64,000 nucleotides of DNA, from the NCBI GenBank assembly GCA_965661545.1, contig CBFIEF010000011.1, forward strand, positions 22,236-86,235. Direction: 5' to 3'. The stretch comes from UBA7985 sp965661545 (GTDB lineage Bacteria; Pseudomonadota; Alphaproteobacteria; UBA7985). Made by a program: the position numbers and the translations under genes. Below the pieces are notes generated by a model. The model did no database searches. It was not told the DNA's origin and worked only from the letters and a program-made list of their open reading frames with translations. The first letter of the stretch is position 1. Every line of letters starts with the position of its first letter. Of this stretch, positions 44,501 to 52,077 are shown piece after piece.

Positions 44501-46196
44501 GGGCTCCGCCGTCATCTCTATAGTTGGAGCGCGGGCCCCGGTCGCCGCCTCTCGGAGCGCCGCGATCGCCGCCGCGTGAGTCTCCGCGGTCTGCACTTCT
44601 TGGACCGCGATCACCGCCCCTTGGTGGACCATTGCGGTCGCCGCCTCGGGAGTCCCCGCGACCCGGACCGCGTGGGCCCCGGTCGCCGCCGCGTGAGTCT
44701 CCGCGATCTGCACTTCTTGGACCACGATCACCGCCTCTTGGTGGACCATTTCGGTCGCCGCCTCGGGACTCACCTCGACCCGGACCGCGTGGGCCTCGGT
44801 CGCCGCCGCGTGAGTCTCCGCGATCTGCACTTCTTGGACCGCGATCACCGCCTCTTGGTGGACCATTGCGGTCGCCGCCGCGCGGTCCGCGATCGGCTCC
44901 ACGGTTATCCCCACGTGGACCACCACGGTCTCCCCCGCGTGACCGGAGATCCGATCCACCGCCTCGACCATCACGCGCGCGCACCAAATCGTCATCGGAG
45001 TATTCACGATGTTCTTCAGCAATCAGCGATGGGATGGAGCGGGAAGACAGGGTTTTCCCAAGCAATTTTTCGATTTTCGACAGGCGCCGCTTGTCCGCGT
45101 CGCTCACCAGCGCCCAAGACCAGCCCGGCGCCCCAGCGCGACCAACGCGACCGATCCGGTGAACATAATCTTCGGCATGGATTGGCAAGTTCATCATCAC
45201 GACGTCGCGCAAGCCCGGAATATCCATGCCCCGCGCGGCAACATCCGTTGCCACCAGCAACTGCACTTTCTTGCGGCGAAAGGCGTTAACTGAGGCTGAT
45301 CGCTCCGCCGTCGTCATGCCCCCATGCGCCGGTGCTGCTGAATGGCCCTGCACCGACACGTGCTCAATCAGCTCTTCTACCGCTTTCTGCGTAGTAACAA
45401 AAACCAAAGCCTGCCGGACGTTGCCTTTGGACAGCATCAGATCCAGCACTTCGAGCTTATGCTCATGACTGTCACAAAAGATCAGGTTGTGCATGATCGT
45501 TTCCGGAATGGTATCCGGCTCGGCCAAACCGATGTGCGAGGCGTCTTTAGTGATCGACAGCGCCAATTCCCGCACGCCTTTGGTCAAGGTTGCGGTGTAG
45601 AGGCCGGTCTGCCGCTTGGTGCCACAGGCGCGTGCAATCCGCTGGACCTGCTGACGGAAGCCAACGTCCAACATGCGATCTGCTTCGTCGATGATCAGTG
45701 TTTCCAGCCGGAACATCGCCATGCGATCGGAATCCAAATGGTCGATCAGCCGACCCGGTGTCGCAATCACCAGATCAAGCGGCCCCTGCAGCGCTTTGTT
45801 TTGCGCGGCATAGGGCTCCCCGCCCAACATCCGCACGGCCCGCATCTTCTTGCCTGCAAAGACATCGCGCGCCACGTTCCAAAGCTGCTCACCCAGCTCA
45901 CGCGTGGGCGACAAGATGATTGCACGCGGACCGGGGCCAGAACCCTTTGCGGGCAAGGACAGGCGCGAAAGCAGCGGCAGCAGAAACGCCAGCGTCTTCC
46001 CCGTCCCTGTCGGCGCAGTCGCAACCACGTCACGACCGCGCATAAACGGCGGAATGGCTTCGCGCTGCACGTCGGTGGGGTCATTCAACTCCAACCGGGT
46101 CACGGCGTTAAGGGCGCGCATATCCAGCCCCAGCGCTTGAAACTGGGTCAGGGTATCGTTTTCTTCGAGGGCGAGTTCGGTGGTTTCTGTGCTCAT
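44334..46196 (-). CDS. DEAD-box RNA helicase, RhlE-like, with repetitive Arg/Gly/Asp tail
   Basis: 620 residues. Core: Q motif TQFQALGLDMRALNAVTRL, Walker A APTGTGKT, SPTRELGEQ, DEAD box IIDEADRMLD, motif III as TAT rather than SAT, RGMDIPGLRDVV and HRIGRVGRAG. Residues 400-620 are disordered and built of RGG/GGDR/RSADRGDS units; residues about 425-540 contain a 39-residue repeat encoded by a 117-bp tandem repeat. Such tails bind RNA and can drive condensate formation. The last 55 residues are encoded antisense to the 3' end of yaaA. The function is probably in ribosome assembly or cold adaptation, as for RhlE relatives. Confidence 0.9.
   Translation of the reverse strand: MSTETTELALEENDTLTQFQALGLDMRALNAVTRLELNDPTDVQREAIPPFMRGRDVVATAPTGTGKTLAFLLPLLSRLSLPAKGSGPGPRAIILSPTRELGEQLWNVARDVFAGKKMRAVRMLGGEPYAAQNKALQGPLDLVIATPGRLIDHLDSDRMAMFRLETLIIDEADRMLDVGFRQQVQRIARACGTKRQTGLYTATLTKGVRELALSITKDASHIGLAEPDTIPETIMHNLIFCDSHEHKLEVLDLMLSKGNVRQALVFVTTQKAVEELIEHVSVQGHSAAPAHGGMTTAERSASVNAFRRKKVQLLVATDVAARGMDIPGLRDVVMMNLPIHAEDYVHRIGRVGRAGAPGWSWALVSDADKRRLSKIEKLLGKTLSSRSIPSLIAEEHREYSDDDLVRARDGRGGGSDLRSRGGDRGGPRGDNRGADRGPRGGDRNGPPRGGDRGPRSADRGDSRGGDRGPRGPGRGESRGGDRNGPPRGGDRGPRSADRGDSRGGDRGPRGPGRGDSRGGDRNGPPRGGDRGPRSADRGDSRGGDRGAPRGGDRGPRSNYRDDGGAPRGNREDRGERTSRSSDRPDRSDRPARGPKGPDRSDNRRGQNPSGPRGGPRDRRS
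44575..44920. repeat. 117-bp in-frame tandem repeat, about three copies, inside the helicase gene
   Basis: The word CACTTCT starts at 44594, 44711 and 44828, a constant period of 117 bp. Flanking words (CTCCGCG before it, GGACC and GATCACCGCC after it) keep the same register. The unit encodes 39 residues beginning GGDRNGPPRGGDRGPRSADR. The copies differ by few bases; the third diverges at its far end. The unit is itself built of shorter GGDR/RGDSR modules. Confidence 0.92.
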
Positions 46197-46331
46197 TCCA
46201 ATAGCATAGCGCTAGTCAGGCAGTTTAAGCGCCGGAAAAAGAACGCATTTGCCGTGCATCCCGCGCGCAGGTGCGGCACGTTGTGTCGGCTCTACGAGGC
46301 GGGGGATAGCTTCAACGGAGATGGCACTACA

Positions 46332-46847
46332 ATGAAAGAACTGATTTCTCGACGCCGCGTGTTTGAACTGGGTGCTGGCGCGACGCTTACTGTTTCTCTG
46401 ATCGGCTGCGAGACGGCAACCGATCTGCTGAACTTGGCACAACCGACCATGCGGGTGCGCGATATCGCGCTCAAAAGCGTGGGGTTAAACAGCCAAACCA
46501 TCGGCATCGATACTGCAATCAGCAACCCGAACCCGCTTGCGTTGCTGGTGAACCAACTGGCGATGAACTTCAATCTCGCCGGCAAGGATTTGGGAACGGC
46601 GACTTTGGGAAGCCCGGTGGAGCTGGCGGCCAACCAAGAAACTGGGGTTGGTTTGGACTACAGCACCAACTTGATCGAGTTACTCGGCAACGGGCTGAGC
46701 GACCTGCAAGTCAGTGGTTCAGGCGGCGTGCCCTATGAGCTCGCTGGAAACGCCAATCTGTCCCGGTTCAACGTGCCCGTTCCCTTACGGCACCAAGGTT
46801 CGGTTAGCCTCAACGATCTCGCGCCCATGCTGGGCATTTTTGGCTAG
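46332..46847 (+). CDS. LEA14-like (WHy domain) lipoprotein or exported protein
   Basis: 171 residues. The N-terminus RRRVFELGAGATLTVSLIGC combines a twin-Arg-like start with a lipobox-like LIGC. The body is a single beta domain with the LEA14/WHy pattern: IALKSVGLNSQTIGIDTAIS, then NPNPLALLVNQLAMNFNLAG with the NPN signature, and a closing strand VPVPLRHQGSVSL. WHy domains occur in desiccation and stress proteins. I chose the ATG at 46332, with GGAG ten nt upstream. The last 4 bp overlap the converging tupA. Confidence 0.72.
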   Translation: MKELISRRRVFELGAGATLTVSLIGCETATDLLNLAQPTMRVRDIALKSVGLNSQTIGIDTAISNPNPLALLVNQLAMNFNLAGKDLGTATLGSPVELAANQETGVGLDYSTNLIELLGNGLSDLQVSGSGGVPYELAGNANLSRFNVPVPLRHQGSVSLNDLAPMLGIFG

Positions 46848-47689
46848 TCCGCCTGACCAGAGCAAAAGGCCTCAGCCGTCGGCATGGGGCCTTCGCGCTG
46901 CATGTCAGCAAGAGGGGCAAACGGGGCCATATCGCCAATCTTGAAGGCCGCAATTACTGCCTGCCCCGGCCCTGTGAGCCATTGCGCGAACAGGGCGCCG
47001 TCGGCGTCAACGGCGGCGTCTTCGTAGCCGACAAGAACCCCGTAAACGTTCTTGAGCGCATCGCCATAGCAACCCTTGGGGCGAAGATCGGCTTTGTTCT
47101 CGAAGGCTAACCACGTTGCGCCATCGGCCAAAACAAAGGCATCTAGGCTGGCCGCGATGTTGAGTGTCGCGCCTTGGCCGGTGCCGGATTTGCGGTACCA
47201 GCGCCGCGCGGCCTTGGTCTCCACATCAATGTCTGCGGTCTGCCACAGCCGGAGTTCGGCCTTGTGCGTTCCGCTGTTATCGCCGCGCGAAACGAAGGCG
47301 AGGCGGTCTTCTGACAACTGCCGCAGCAGCGGAACCGCGCCTGCAGACACATCGGCTCCCCTTGGCCCCAAGATGATATAGTCGTTGCGCATGACGTCGA
47401 GCCGCTCAGCCGCCCCGCCGCTGTCCACCAACGCCATTTCGCTGAGGGTGTCATGGACCAATGCGCCACTGACGTCTTGGGCTTCTAGCAGCTTGAGAAC
47501 CCGCCCTGTGCCGCCAACGATGAACTGCATTTCTCGCCCCGTATCGGCAGAGAATGCCGTTTGCAGGGCGTCGAGCAGCCCACTGTCGCGGACGGAGGTT
47601 GTGCCACCGATCCGAATGGGCTCGGACCAAGCGGTTACGGGGGCGGCAAAGGCAAAAGCGATCAGCAAGGTGCTGAGGTAACGGATCAC
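46844..47689 (-). CDS. tupA: tungstate-type ABC transporter substrate-binding protein
   Basis: 281 residues. Signal peptide LSTLLIAFAFAAPVTA. The oxyanion-binding pattern fits TupA: GGTTSVRDSGLLDALQTAFS, FIVGGTGRVLKLLEAQDV, ALVHDTLSEMALVDSG, MRNDYIILGP and FVSRGDNSGTHKAELRLW. TupA binds tungstate with very high affinity; a molybdate or mixed specificity cannot be excluded. It is last in the leftward unit and overlaps tupB by 4 nt (ATGA). Confidence 0.85.
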   Translation of the reverse strand: MIRYLSTLLIAFAFAAPVTAWSEPIRIGGTTSVRDSGLLDALQTAFSADTGREMQFIVGGTGRVLKLLEAQDVSGALVHDTLSEMALVDSGGAAERLDVMRNDYIILGPRGADVSAGAVPLLRQLSEDRLAFVSRGDNSGTHKAELRLWQTADIDVETKAARRWYRKSGTGQGATLNIAASLDAFVLADGATWLAFENKADLRPKGCYGDALKNVYGVLVGYEDAAVDADGALFAQWLTGPGQAVIAAFKIGDMAPFAPLADMQREGPMPTAEAFCSGQAD

Positions 47690-48390
47690 TTTCTTTCCAA
47701 ATCCTGTTCCGGCAGCACGGCTGTCACCAACCGCGCCGATAAATTCACAATCAAGGCCAGCAGAAGCAGCACGGCGCCAAAGGCCAAGGCTTCCGCCAAC
47801 TTACCCTGCTCCACTTCCAGCTTGATCGCGGTGGTGAGAACTCGGGTGGCGTACTCCAAGTTGCCGCCAACGATTATCGCGGCACCGACCTCGGATATTG
47901 CGCGACCGAACACGGTGAGACCAACAACGATCACGGGACCGGGCGCCATGACAAACAATGCCCGCATCCGCGTCCCAAAGCTTGCACCATCCAGACGATA
48001 AAGATCACCAAATCGTCGCCAGAGGTCCCGCATGCGTCCCGTGACCAAGGCCACCGCCATTGGCAGAATCAGAATGAACTGGGCGATCAGAATGGCCCAA
48101 GACGTAAACAAGAGTCGCAAGTCCCCCAGCGGCCCTTGCTTGGTCAGCAGCAGGTACACGAGCAACCCGACCACGACCGCCGGAATAGCCTGAAAGCTCC
48201 CCACAACTGTGTTGATGACCCAGCGGCCAGGAAAGGGGATCGTTCCCAGCAAGACCGCTAATGGGATTGCTGCAATCATCGCCAGCAGAGACGCAGCCGT
48301 TGAGACCCACAGCGACCGGAAAATAACATCCCACAACCCGGGATCACCGCTCAAAAGCAGCTGAAATGCTTCTGAGAATGCGCCTGTCAT
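47686..48390 (-). CDS. tupB: tungstate-type ABC transporter permease
   Basis: 234 residues with five or six hydrophobic segments. The permease signature is VGSFQAIPAVVVGLLVYLLL and the EAA-type loop is DLYRLDGASFGTRMRALFV, followed by GLTVFGRAISEVGAAIIVGG, typical of TupB/WtpB permeases. It overlaps the cysteine desulfurase gene by 4 nt and tupA by 4 nt. No ATP-binding subunit (tupC) is encoded beside it, so the ATPase must come from elsewhere. Confidence 0.87.
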   Translation of the reverse strand: MTGAFSEAFQLLLSGDPGLWDVIFRSLWVSTAASLLAMIAAIPLAVLLGTIPFPGRWVINTVVGSFQAIPAVVVGLLVYLLLTKQGPLGDLRLLFTSWAILIAQFILILPMAVALVTGRMRDLWRRFGDLYRLDGASFGTRMRALFVMAPGPVIVVGLTVFGRAISEVGAAIIVGGNLEYATRVLTTAIKLEVEQGKLAEALAFGAVLLLLALIVNLSARLVTAVLPEQDLERK

Positions 48391-49448
48391 GCCATGGACC
48401 GCATGGCGTCAATCAGCTGATCGACTTCGCTTTGTGTCGTATTCCAGCCTGTTGAAAACCGGATTGCGGACAAGGCCTGTTCCGCCTCGAACCCCATGGC
48501 GGTCAGCACGTGACTGGCGCCAACTTTGCCCGATGAGCACGCAGATCCGGACGACAGAGCAACGCCCTTCAGGTCGAACTTCATCAGCATGCGTTCGGCG
48601 GTTTTGCCCGGCCAGACGGCGCACGTGATGGTACTCACGCGACGGTCATCAGCAGAAGCAACTTTTGCGCCCGCCGGTAATGCCGCTTCGATTTGTTCTT
48701 GGAACTGGGGGTTTGCGATGGGGCAGTCTAGCGCGATGTCTGCGGCTAAGCCCATGCCCGCGATCCCAGCAACGTTTTCCGTACCAGCGCGCCGTCGGCG
48801 TTCCTGTCCACCCCCTTGCAGCAGTGGTTTGGGGTCCATGCCCGGGCGGAGCACCAGCGCGCCAACCCCTTGCGGGCCGCCGAACTTATGGGCTGACAGT
48901 GATAGAAAATCGACACCCAGCGCACCCATAGCCAGCGCCATCTTACCCGCCGCTTGCACGGCATCCGTGTGGACCAGCCACCCGCGCTGCTTGGCACGTT
49001 TCGCCGCTTCTGCCACTGGCTGTATCGCGCCGGTTTCGTTGTTGACGAGCATGAGCGACAGCAGCCCCGGCTCTCCCTGAGCCAGACGCCGGTCCAGCGC
49101 CTCCAGATCGAGCAGGCCCGACGGCAGAACAGGAACGGTCTCAAGGTCCGCCCGACCGCTTAAGATGGAATCATGCTCAATGGCAGAGACTAAAATGGGC
49201 ACGTGCTGATGCGCAGAAAGGACGTGGTTGTTTGCCTCTGTCCCACAGCCAGTAAAGATGACTTCCTGCGCCCGCGCGCCAACCAACATGCCCACCTGCT
49301 CCCGCGCGCGCTCCAGCAAGGCGCGCGCGTCCCGCCCAGCCCGGTGGACCGAGGACGCGTTGCCGACCCGGCCCATCACCTCGGCCATCAACTCAATGAC
49401 AGCAGGGCGGATGGGTGAAGTCGCTGCGTGGTCGAAGTAGAGGCTCAC
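48387..49448 (-). CDS. cysteine desulfurase, NifS/IscS family
   Basis: 353 residues, somewhat shorter than IscS (404). PLP lysine Lys188 in LSLSAHKFGGPQG, cofactor contacts in TGCGTEANNHVL and HTDAVQAAGK, and the persulfide-forming Cys304 in SSGSACSSGKVG. It releases sulfur from cysteine for iron-sulfur clusters, tRNA thiolation or molybdopterin. It is second in the unit after cysE, overlapping it by 4 nt, so cysteine synthesis and its use are linked. No iscU, sufB or iscR is next to it. Confidence 0.92.
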   Translation of the reverse strand: MSLYFDHAATSPIRPAVIELMAEVMGRVGNASSVHRAGRDARALLERAREQVGMLVGARAQEVIFTGCGTEANNHVLSAHQHVPILVSAIEHDSILSGRADLETVPVLPSGLLDLEALDRRLAQGEPGLLSLMLVNNETGAIQPVAEAAKRAKQRGWLVHTDAVQAAGKMALAMGALGVDFLSLSAHKFGGPQGVGALVLRPGMDPKPLLQGGGQERRRRAGTENVAGIAGMGLAADIALDCPIANPQFQEQIEAALPAGAKVASADDRRVSTITCAVWPGKTAERMLMKFDLKGVALSSGSACSSGKVGASHVLTAMGFEAEQALSAIRFSTGWNTTQSEVDQLIDAMRSMA

Positions 49449-50206
49449 TCGCCGGAAAGTTTTTCGGCCAGATTACCAGCTTCGCCGCCCAGGGGCGGTG
49501 TTGCCGGCTGCTGCTGGCTGGCATTATTCACAGCGTGCTCCAGCGCGTTCAGGCGCGCTTTCAACAACGCCACTTGGTCGCGCAAGGCCTCACTGTCCGC
49601 CGAGCCGGGGTCCGAAACATCCAAAGGCGTTCCGTAAGCCACAAACTGCTCGATCGCGCCCTGCTCGGCCCGTGAAAGTTGAACCGGTTTTGCGGGAATG
49701 CCGACCATTGTTGTACGGCACTCCACCGCACGCGTGACGACGGCATTTGCGCCAATTCGTGCATGGTCGCCAACTTCGATGGGGCCAAGGATCTGTGCTC
49801 CAGAACCGACAATAACGCCGTTCCCAAGCGTCGGGTGACGCTTGATGTTGCGTTGCTGATCCGAGTCTACAGACGGCGCGACACCGCCCAAAGTTACGCC
49901 GTGATACAACGTGACATCGTCACCAATCTCAGCCATCTCGCCGATCACGACGCCCATGCCATGATCGATGAAAAACCGCTCTCCGATGGTTGCGCCCGGA
50001 TGGATTTCGATACCAGTGCCCCAACGCGCCATTTGCATGATCCAGCGCGCCAGAACGCGAAAGCGCCGCTTCCAAAGCCAATGGGCCACCCGATGATAGC
50101 GCATAACCCAAAACGACGGGTAAGCCACAACGACCTCAAACCAACCACCAACGGCTGGATCGCGTTCGATAATCCCTTGAATCTCTTCACGAATTGACTT
50201 GAACAT
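49445..50206 (-). CDS. cysE: serine O-acetyltransferase
   Basis: About 253 residues, the short CysE/EpsC type with a left-handed beta-helix (hexapeptide repeats from about 70 to 190): IHPGATIGERFFIDHGMGVV, TLYHGVTLGGVAPS, IVGSGAQILGPIEVGDHARI. It makes O-acetylserine, the committed step of cysteine synthesis. A C-terminal tail (about 200-253) includes a short coiled coil (DQVALLKARLNALEHAV) not needed in minimal enzymes. Start at 50206 (MFKSIREEI) or 50212; upstream frame lacks similarity. It heads the operon cysE-desulfurase-tupB-tupA. Confidence 0.92.
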   Translation of the reverse strand: MFKSIREEIQGIIERDPAVGGWFEVVVAYPSFWVMRYHRVAHWLWKRRFRVLARWIMQMARWGTGIEIHPGATIGERFFIDHGMGVVIGEMAEIGDDVTLYHGVTLGGVAPSVDSDQQRNIKRHPTLGNGVIVGSGAQILGPIEVGDHARIGANAVVTRAVECRTTMVGIPAKPVQLSRAEQGAIEQFVAYGTPLDVSDPGSADSEALRDQVALLKARLNALEHAVNNASQQQPATPPLGGEAGNLAEKLSGE

Positions 50207-50431
50207 GGGCATGGCCTTTATCGGAGCAATCAGTTGAAACCATAATGTAAGTCCCTGCAAGCTCTGGTCCAACCCTTACAAAGATCGGATCAGGTGCTCG
50301 TGAAACGATGAAATACCGAATCGAGGCTATCACGGTGTGTTTGATTGGACTAAAACCGATTTGAGTTTACGCGTTAAGTTGCCTGTCGCGCGCCGTCGGG
50401 CTGCACGATGACCAGAAGGATTGGCGAAAGC

Positions 50432-50665
50432 ATGACGGCATCTGTCCGTTGGATCGACAAAGAAGGCGAGCCTTTGTCCTGCAAGGACAAACTTTCTACG
50501 TTGGAAGAGAACCTCGCCGAACTGCTCGAGATTGCGCTCGAAGCGCTGGAAGACGCTGCCGTCATGGGCGCGGACACCGATGCAGCACGCCAAGTCTTTA
50601 TCGATGAAATCGCATCCTTGCAGCCGCGTTTTGCCAAACCCGCTTCCAGCGAGGCGGAGAGCTAG
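50432..50665 (+). CDS. small conserved helical protein of unknown function
   Basis: 77 residues starting MTASVRWIDKEGEPLSCKDK. The rest is an acidic amphipathic helix (LEENLAELLEIALEALEDAAVMGADTD broken here for length) ending in a short Pro/Ser tail. Similar short proteins, with the DALEDA.LMG core, occur in many alphaproteobacteria. No function is known to me. An ATG at 50408 would add eight residues; AAGGA eleven nt before 50432 favours the later one. The DUF2155 gene follows after 3 nt, so they are co-transcribed. Confidence 0.65.
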   Translation: MTASVRWIDKEGEPLSCKDKLSTLEENLAELLEIALEALEDAAVMGADTDAARQVFIDEIASLQPRFAKPASSEAES

Positions 50666-50668
50666 AGG

Positions 50669-51295
50669 ATGTCCGTGCTGTTTCTTCGTTCCTTCGCAGC
50701 GGCCATGAGTGCCGCCCTACTGCTGTCCATCAGCGCTCAGGCTCAATCTGAGTTTCCTCCGGTCCCTCAGCTACGCCCAGACCCTACACCACGCACCGAA
50801 GACGACAGCGCGCCAGACGTTGAGAGCGCTCTAGGCGATCTCGTCCGGCCCGCAGCACGAGAAGGCGAACCGCTGTTCGGCTCCTTCTTTGGCGTTGTTC
50901 GAATTTTGGACGCGCGCGATGGCTTGAAAGTCGCTGGCGATGTTGGCAGCGATATCGATACCGATGCCGTCACGACCATCGAGGCCGATGACCCGCTGGT
51001 CTACGACGTTGCTGTCTTGCGGACGCTGGATAAGATCACAGCGCGCATGTCGACTGAAGAAGTCTTCATTGATGAAATGATCGAGCTCGGGAACCTGCGG
51101 GTTACGCCGCGCAGATGTTTAAAGAACCCTCCGACTGAAACGCCGGAGAGTTCTGCTTTCTTGGAGATTTACGAGTTACCGAAAAATCTCGAGCCGACGC
51201 CTGTTTTCCAAGGCTGGATGTTCGCGTCTTCGCCTGCACTCAATGCCATGGAACATCCGGTGTTTGATGTCTGGCTTTTGGACTGCAAGAACTGA
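50669..51295 (+). CDS. exported DUF2155 protein
   Basis: 208 residues. Signal peptide FAAAMSAALLLSISAQAQ. The DUF2155 domain covers the last 100 residues: VAVLRTLDKITARMSTEEVF, NLRVTPRRCLKNPPTETPES, VFQGWMFASSPALNAMEHPV and a final VWLLDCKN, with two cysteines probably in a disulfide. It is a conserved alphaproteobacterial periplasmic protein, often beside aat and accBC as here. Function unknown. Its 3' 127 bp are also coding for the tail of aat on the opposite strand. Confidence 0.85.
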   Translation: MSVLFLRSFAAAMSAALLLSISAQAQSEFPPVPQLRPDPTPRTEDDSAPDVESALGDLVRPAAREGEPLFGSFFGVVRILDARDGLKVAGDVGSDIDTDAVTTIEADDPLVYDVAVLRTLDKITARMSTEEVFIDEMIELGNLRVTPRRCLKNPPTETPESSAFLEIYELPKNLEPTPVFQGWMFASSPALNAMEHPVFDVWLLDCKN

Positions 51296-51951
51296 CGAAG
51301 TTCCAGATCGGACAAATGCTCTGGGAAGGCCGCCGTTACTTCAATGGCTTGATCCAGGAATTTGCGGAAGGCAACGCGGTGCAGCGGAACCGCACCAAAT
51401 TGCTCAAGATGGCGGTTCATGAATTGGCAATCCAACAACCGAAAGCCACCCAAACGCAAACGCGCGGCCAACGAGACCAAAGCAATCTTCGACGCATCCC
51501 GTTCCAGACTGAACATGGACTCACCGAAGAACGCGCCCTCGATTGCCACGCCATAGAGACCACCAACGAGGCGTTCGCCTTGCCAGCACTCAACCGTGTG
51601 CAAATGCCCCATATCGAACAGGTTCATGTACATCTCGATGATCGGCTCGTTGATCCAAGTATCTTCCCGGCCAACCGCCGAGGCAGCACAAAGCCGGATG
51701 ACGTCCTCAACAGCCGTATCCGCGCGCACTTCGTAAGGTGCACTCAAGACGGTGCGCTTGAGTCGCTTAGGAACGTTGAAATCGTCCAACGGCAAGACAC
51801 CGCGCTCGATTGGGTCTACCCAATGCACGTTCTTATCGTCACGGTCGTCTGCCATTGGAAATAATCCAATAGAGTATGCTTGCACTGCCAGCTCCGGATG
51901 GATAACTGGCGCCCCAAATACGTCTTCAGGCAGGTATTCTGAACTTAACAT
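51169..51951 (-). CDS. aat: leucyl/phenylalanyl-tRNA--protein transferase
   Basis: 260 residues; E. coli Aat has 234. It adds Leu or Phe to N-terminal Lys or Arg, marking proteins for ClpAP. Signatures: YSIGLFPMADDRDDKNVHWV, VDPIERGVLPLDDF, TWINEPIIEMYMNLFDMGHL, LVGGLYGVAIEGAFFGESMF and LDCQFMNRHLEQFGAVPL. The family domain ends near residue 220 (LSDLELRQFL); the last 40 residues are an added, Ser/Gly-rich tail entirely antisense to the 3' end of the DUF2155 gene. Start at 51951 (MLSSEYLPEDVF), with GGGA upstream. Confidence 0.94.
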   Translation of the reverse strand: MLSSEYLPEDVFGAPVIHPELAVQAYSIGLFPMADDRDDKNVHWVDPIERGVLPLDDFNVPKRLKRTVLSAPYEVRADTAVEDVIRLCAASAVGREDTWINEPIIEMYMNLFDMGHLHTVECWQGERLVGGLYGVAIEGAFFGESMFSLERDASKIALVSLAARLRLGGFRLLDCQFMNRHLEQFGAVPLHRVAFRKFLDQAIEVTAAFPEHLSDLELRQFLQSKSQTSNTGCSMALSAGEDANIQPWKTGVGSRFFGNS

Positions 51952-52077
51952 CAGTTTTCCCGACACTTCTTCTCTTTGTGTACGTGCCCTCTTGATGGGA
52001 CACTTACCCGTTAATCCGATGACCCAAAAATTGCGCCTACGCCCCAAATCGTAAACGCTGATAGATCACCAGACATG

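Noticed and set aside
44575..44920. Regular repeats that might suggest a CRISPR array or minisatellite
   Set aside because: The repeats are direct, contiguous and in frame at 117 bp, without unique spacers, and no cas genes are present.
44524..45289. Long rightward open frames rich in Pro/Arg/Ser opposite the helicase tail, which could look like a repetitive protein
   Set aside because: They are the antisense of the GC-rich repeat coding region; the leftward frame continues from an intact helicase core and is the real gene.
45342..46331. A 330-codon upstream extension of the LEA14-like gene
   Set aside because: It runs antisense through the helicase core; the signal-peptide start at 46332 with its own ribosome-binding site is the sensible start.
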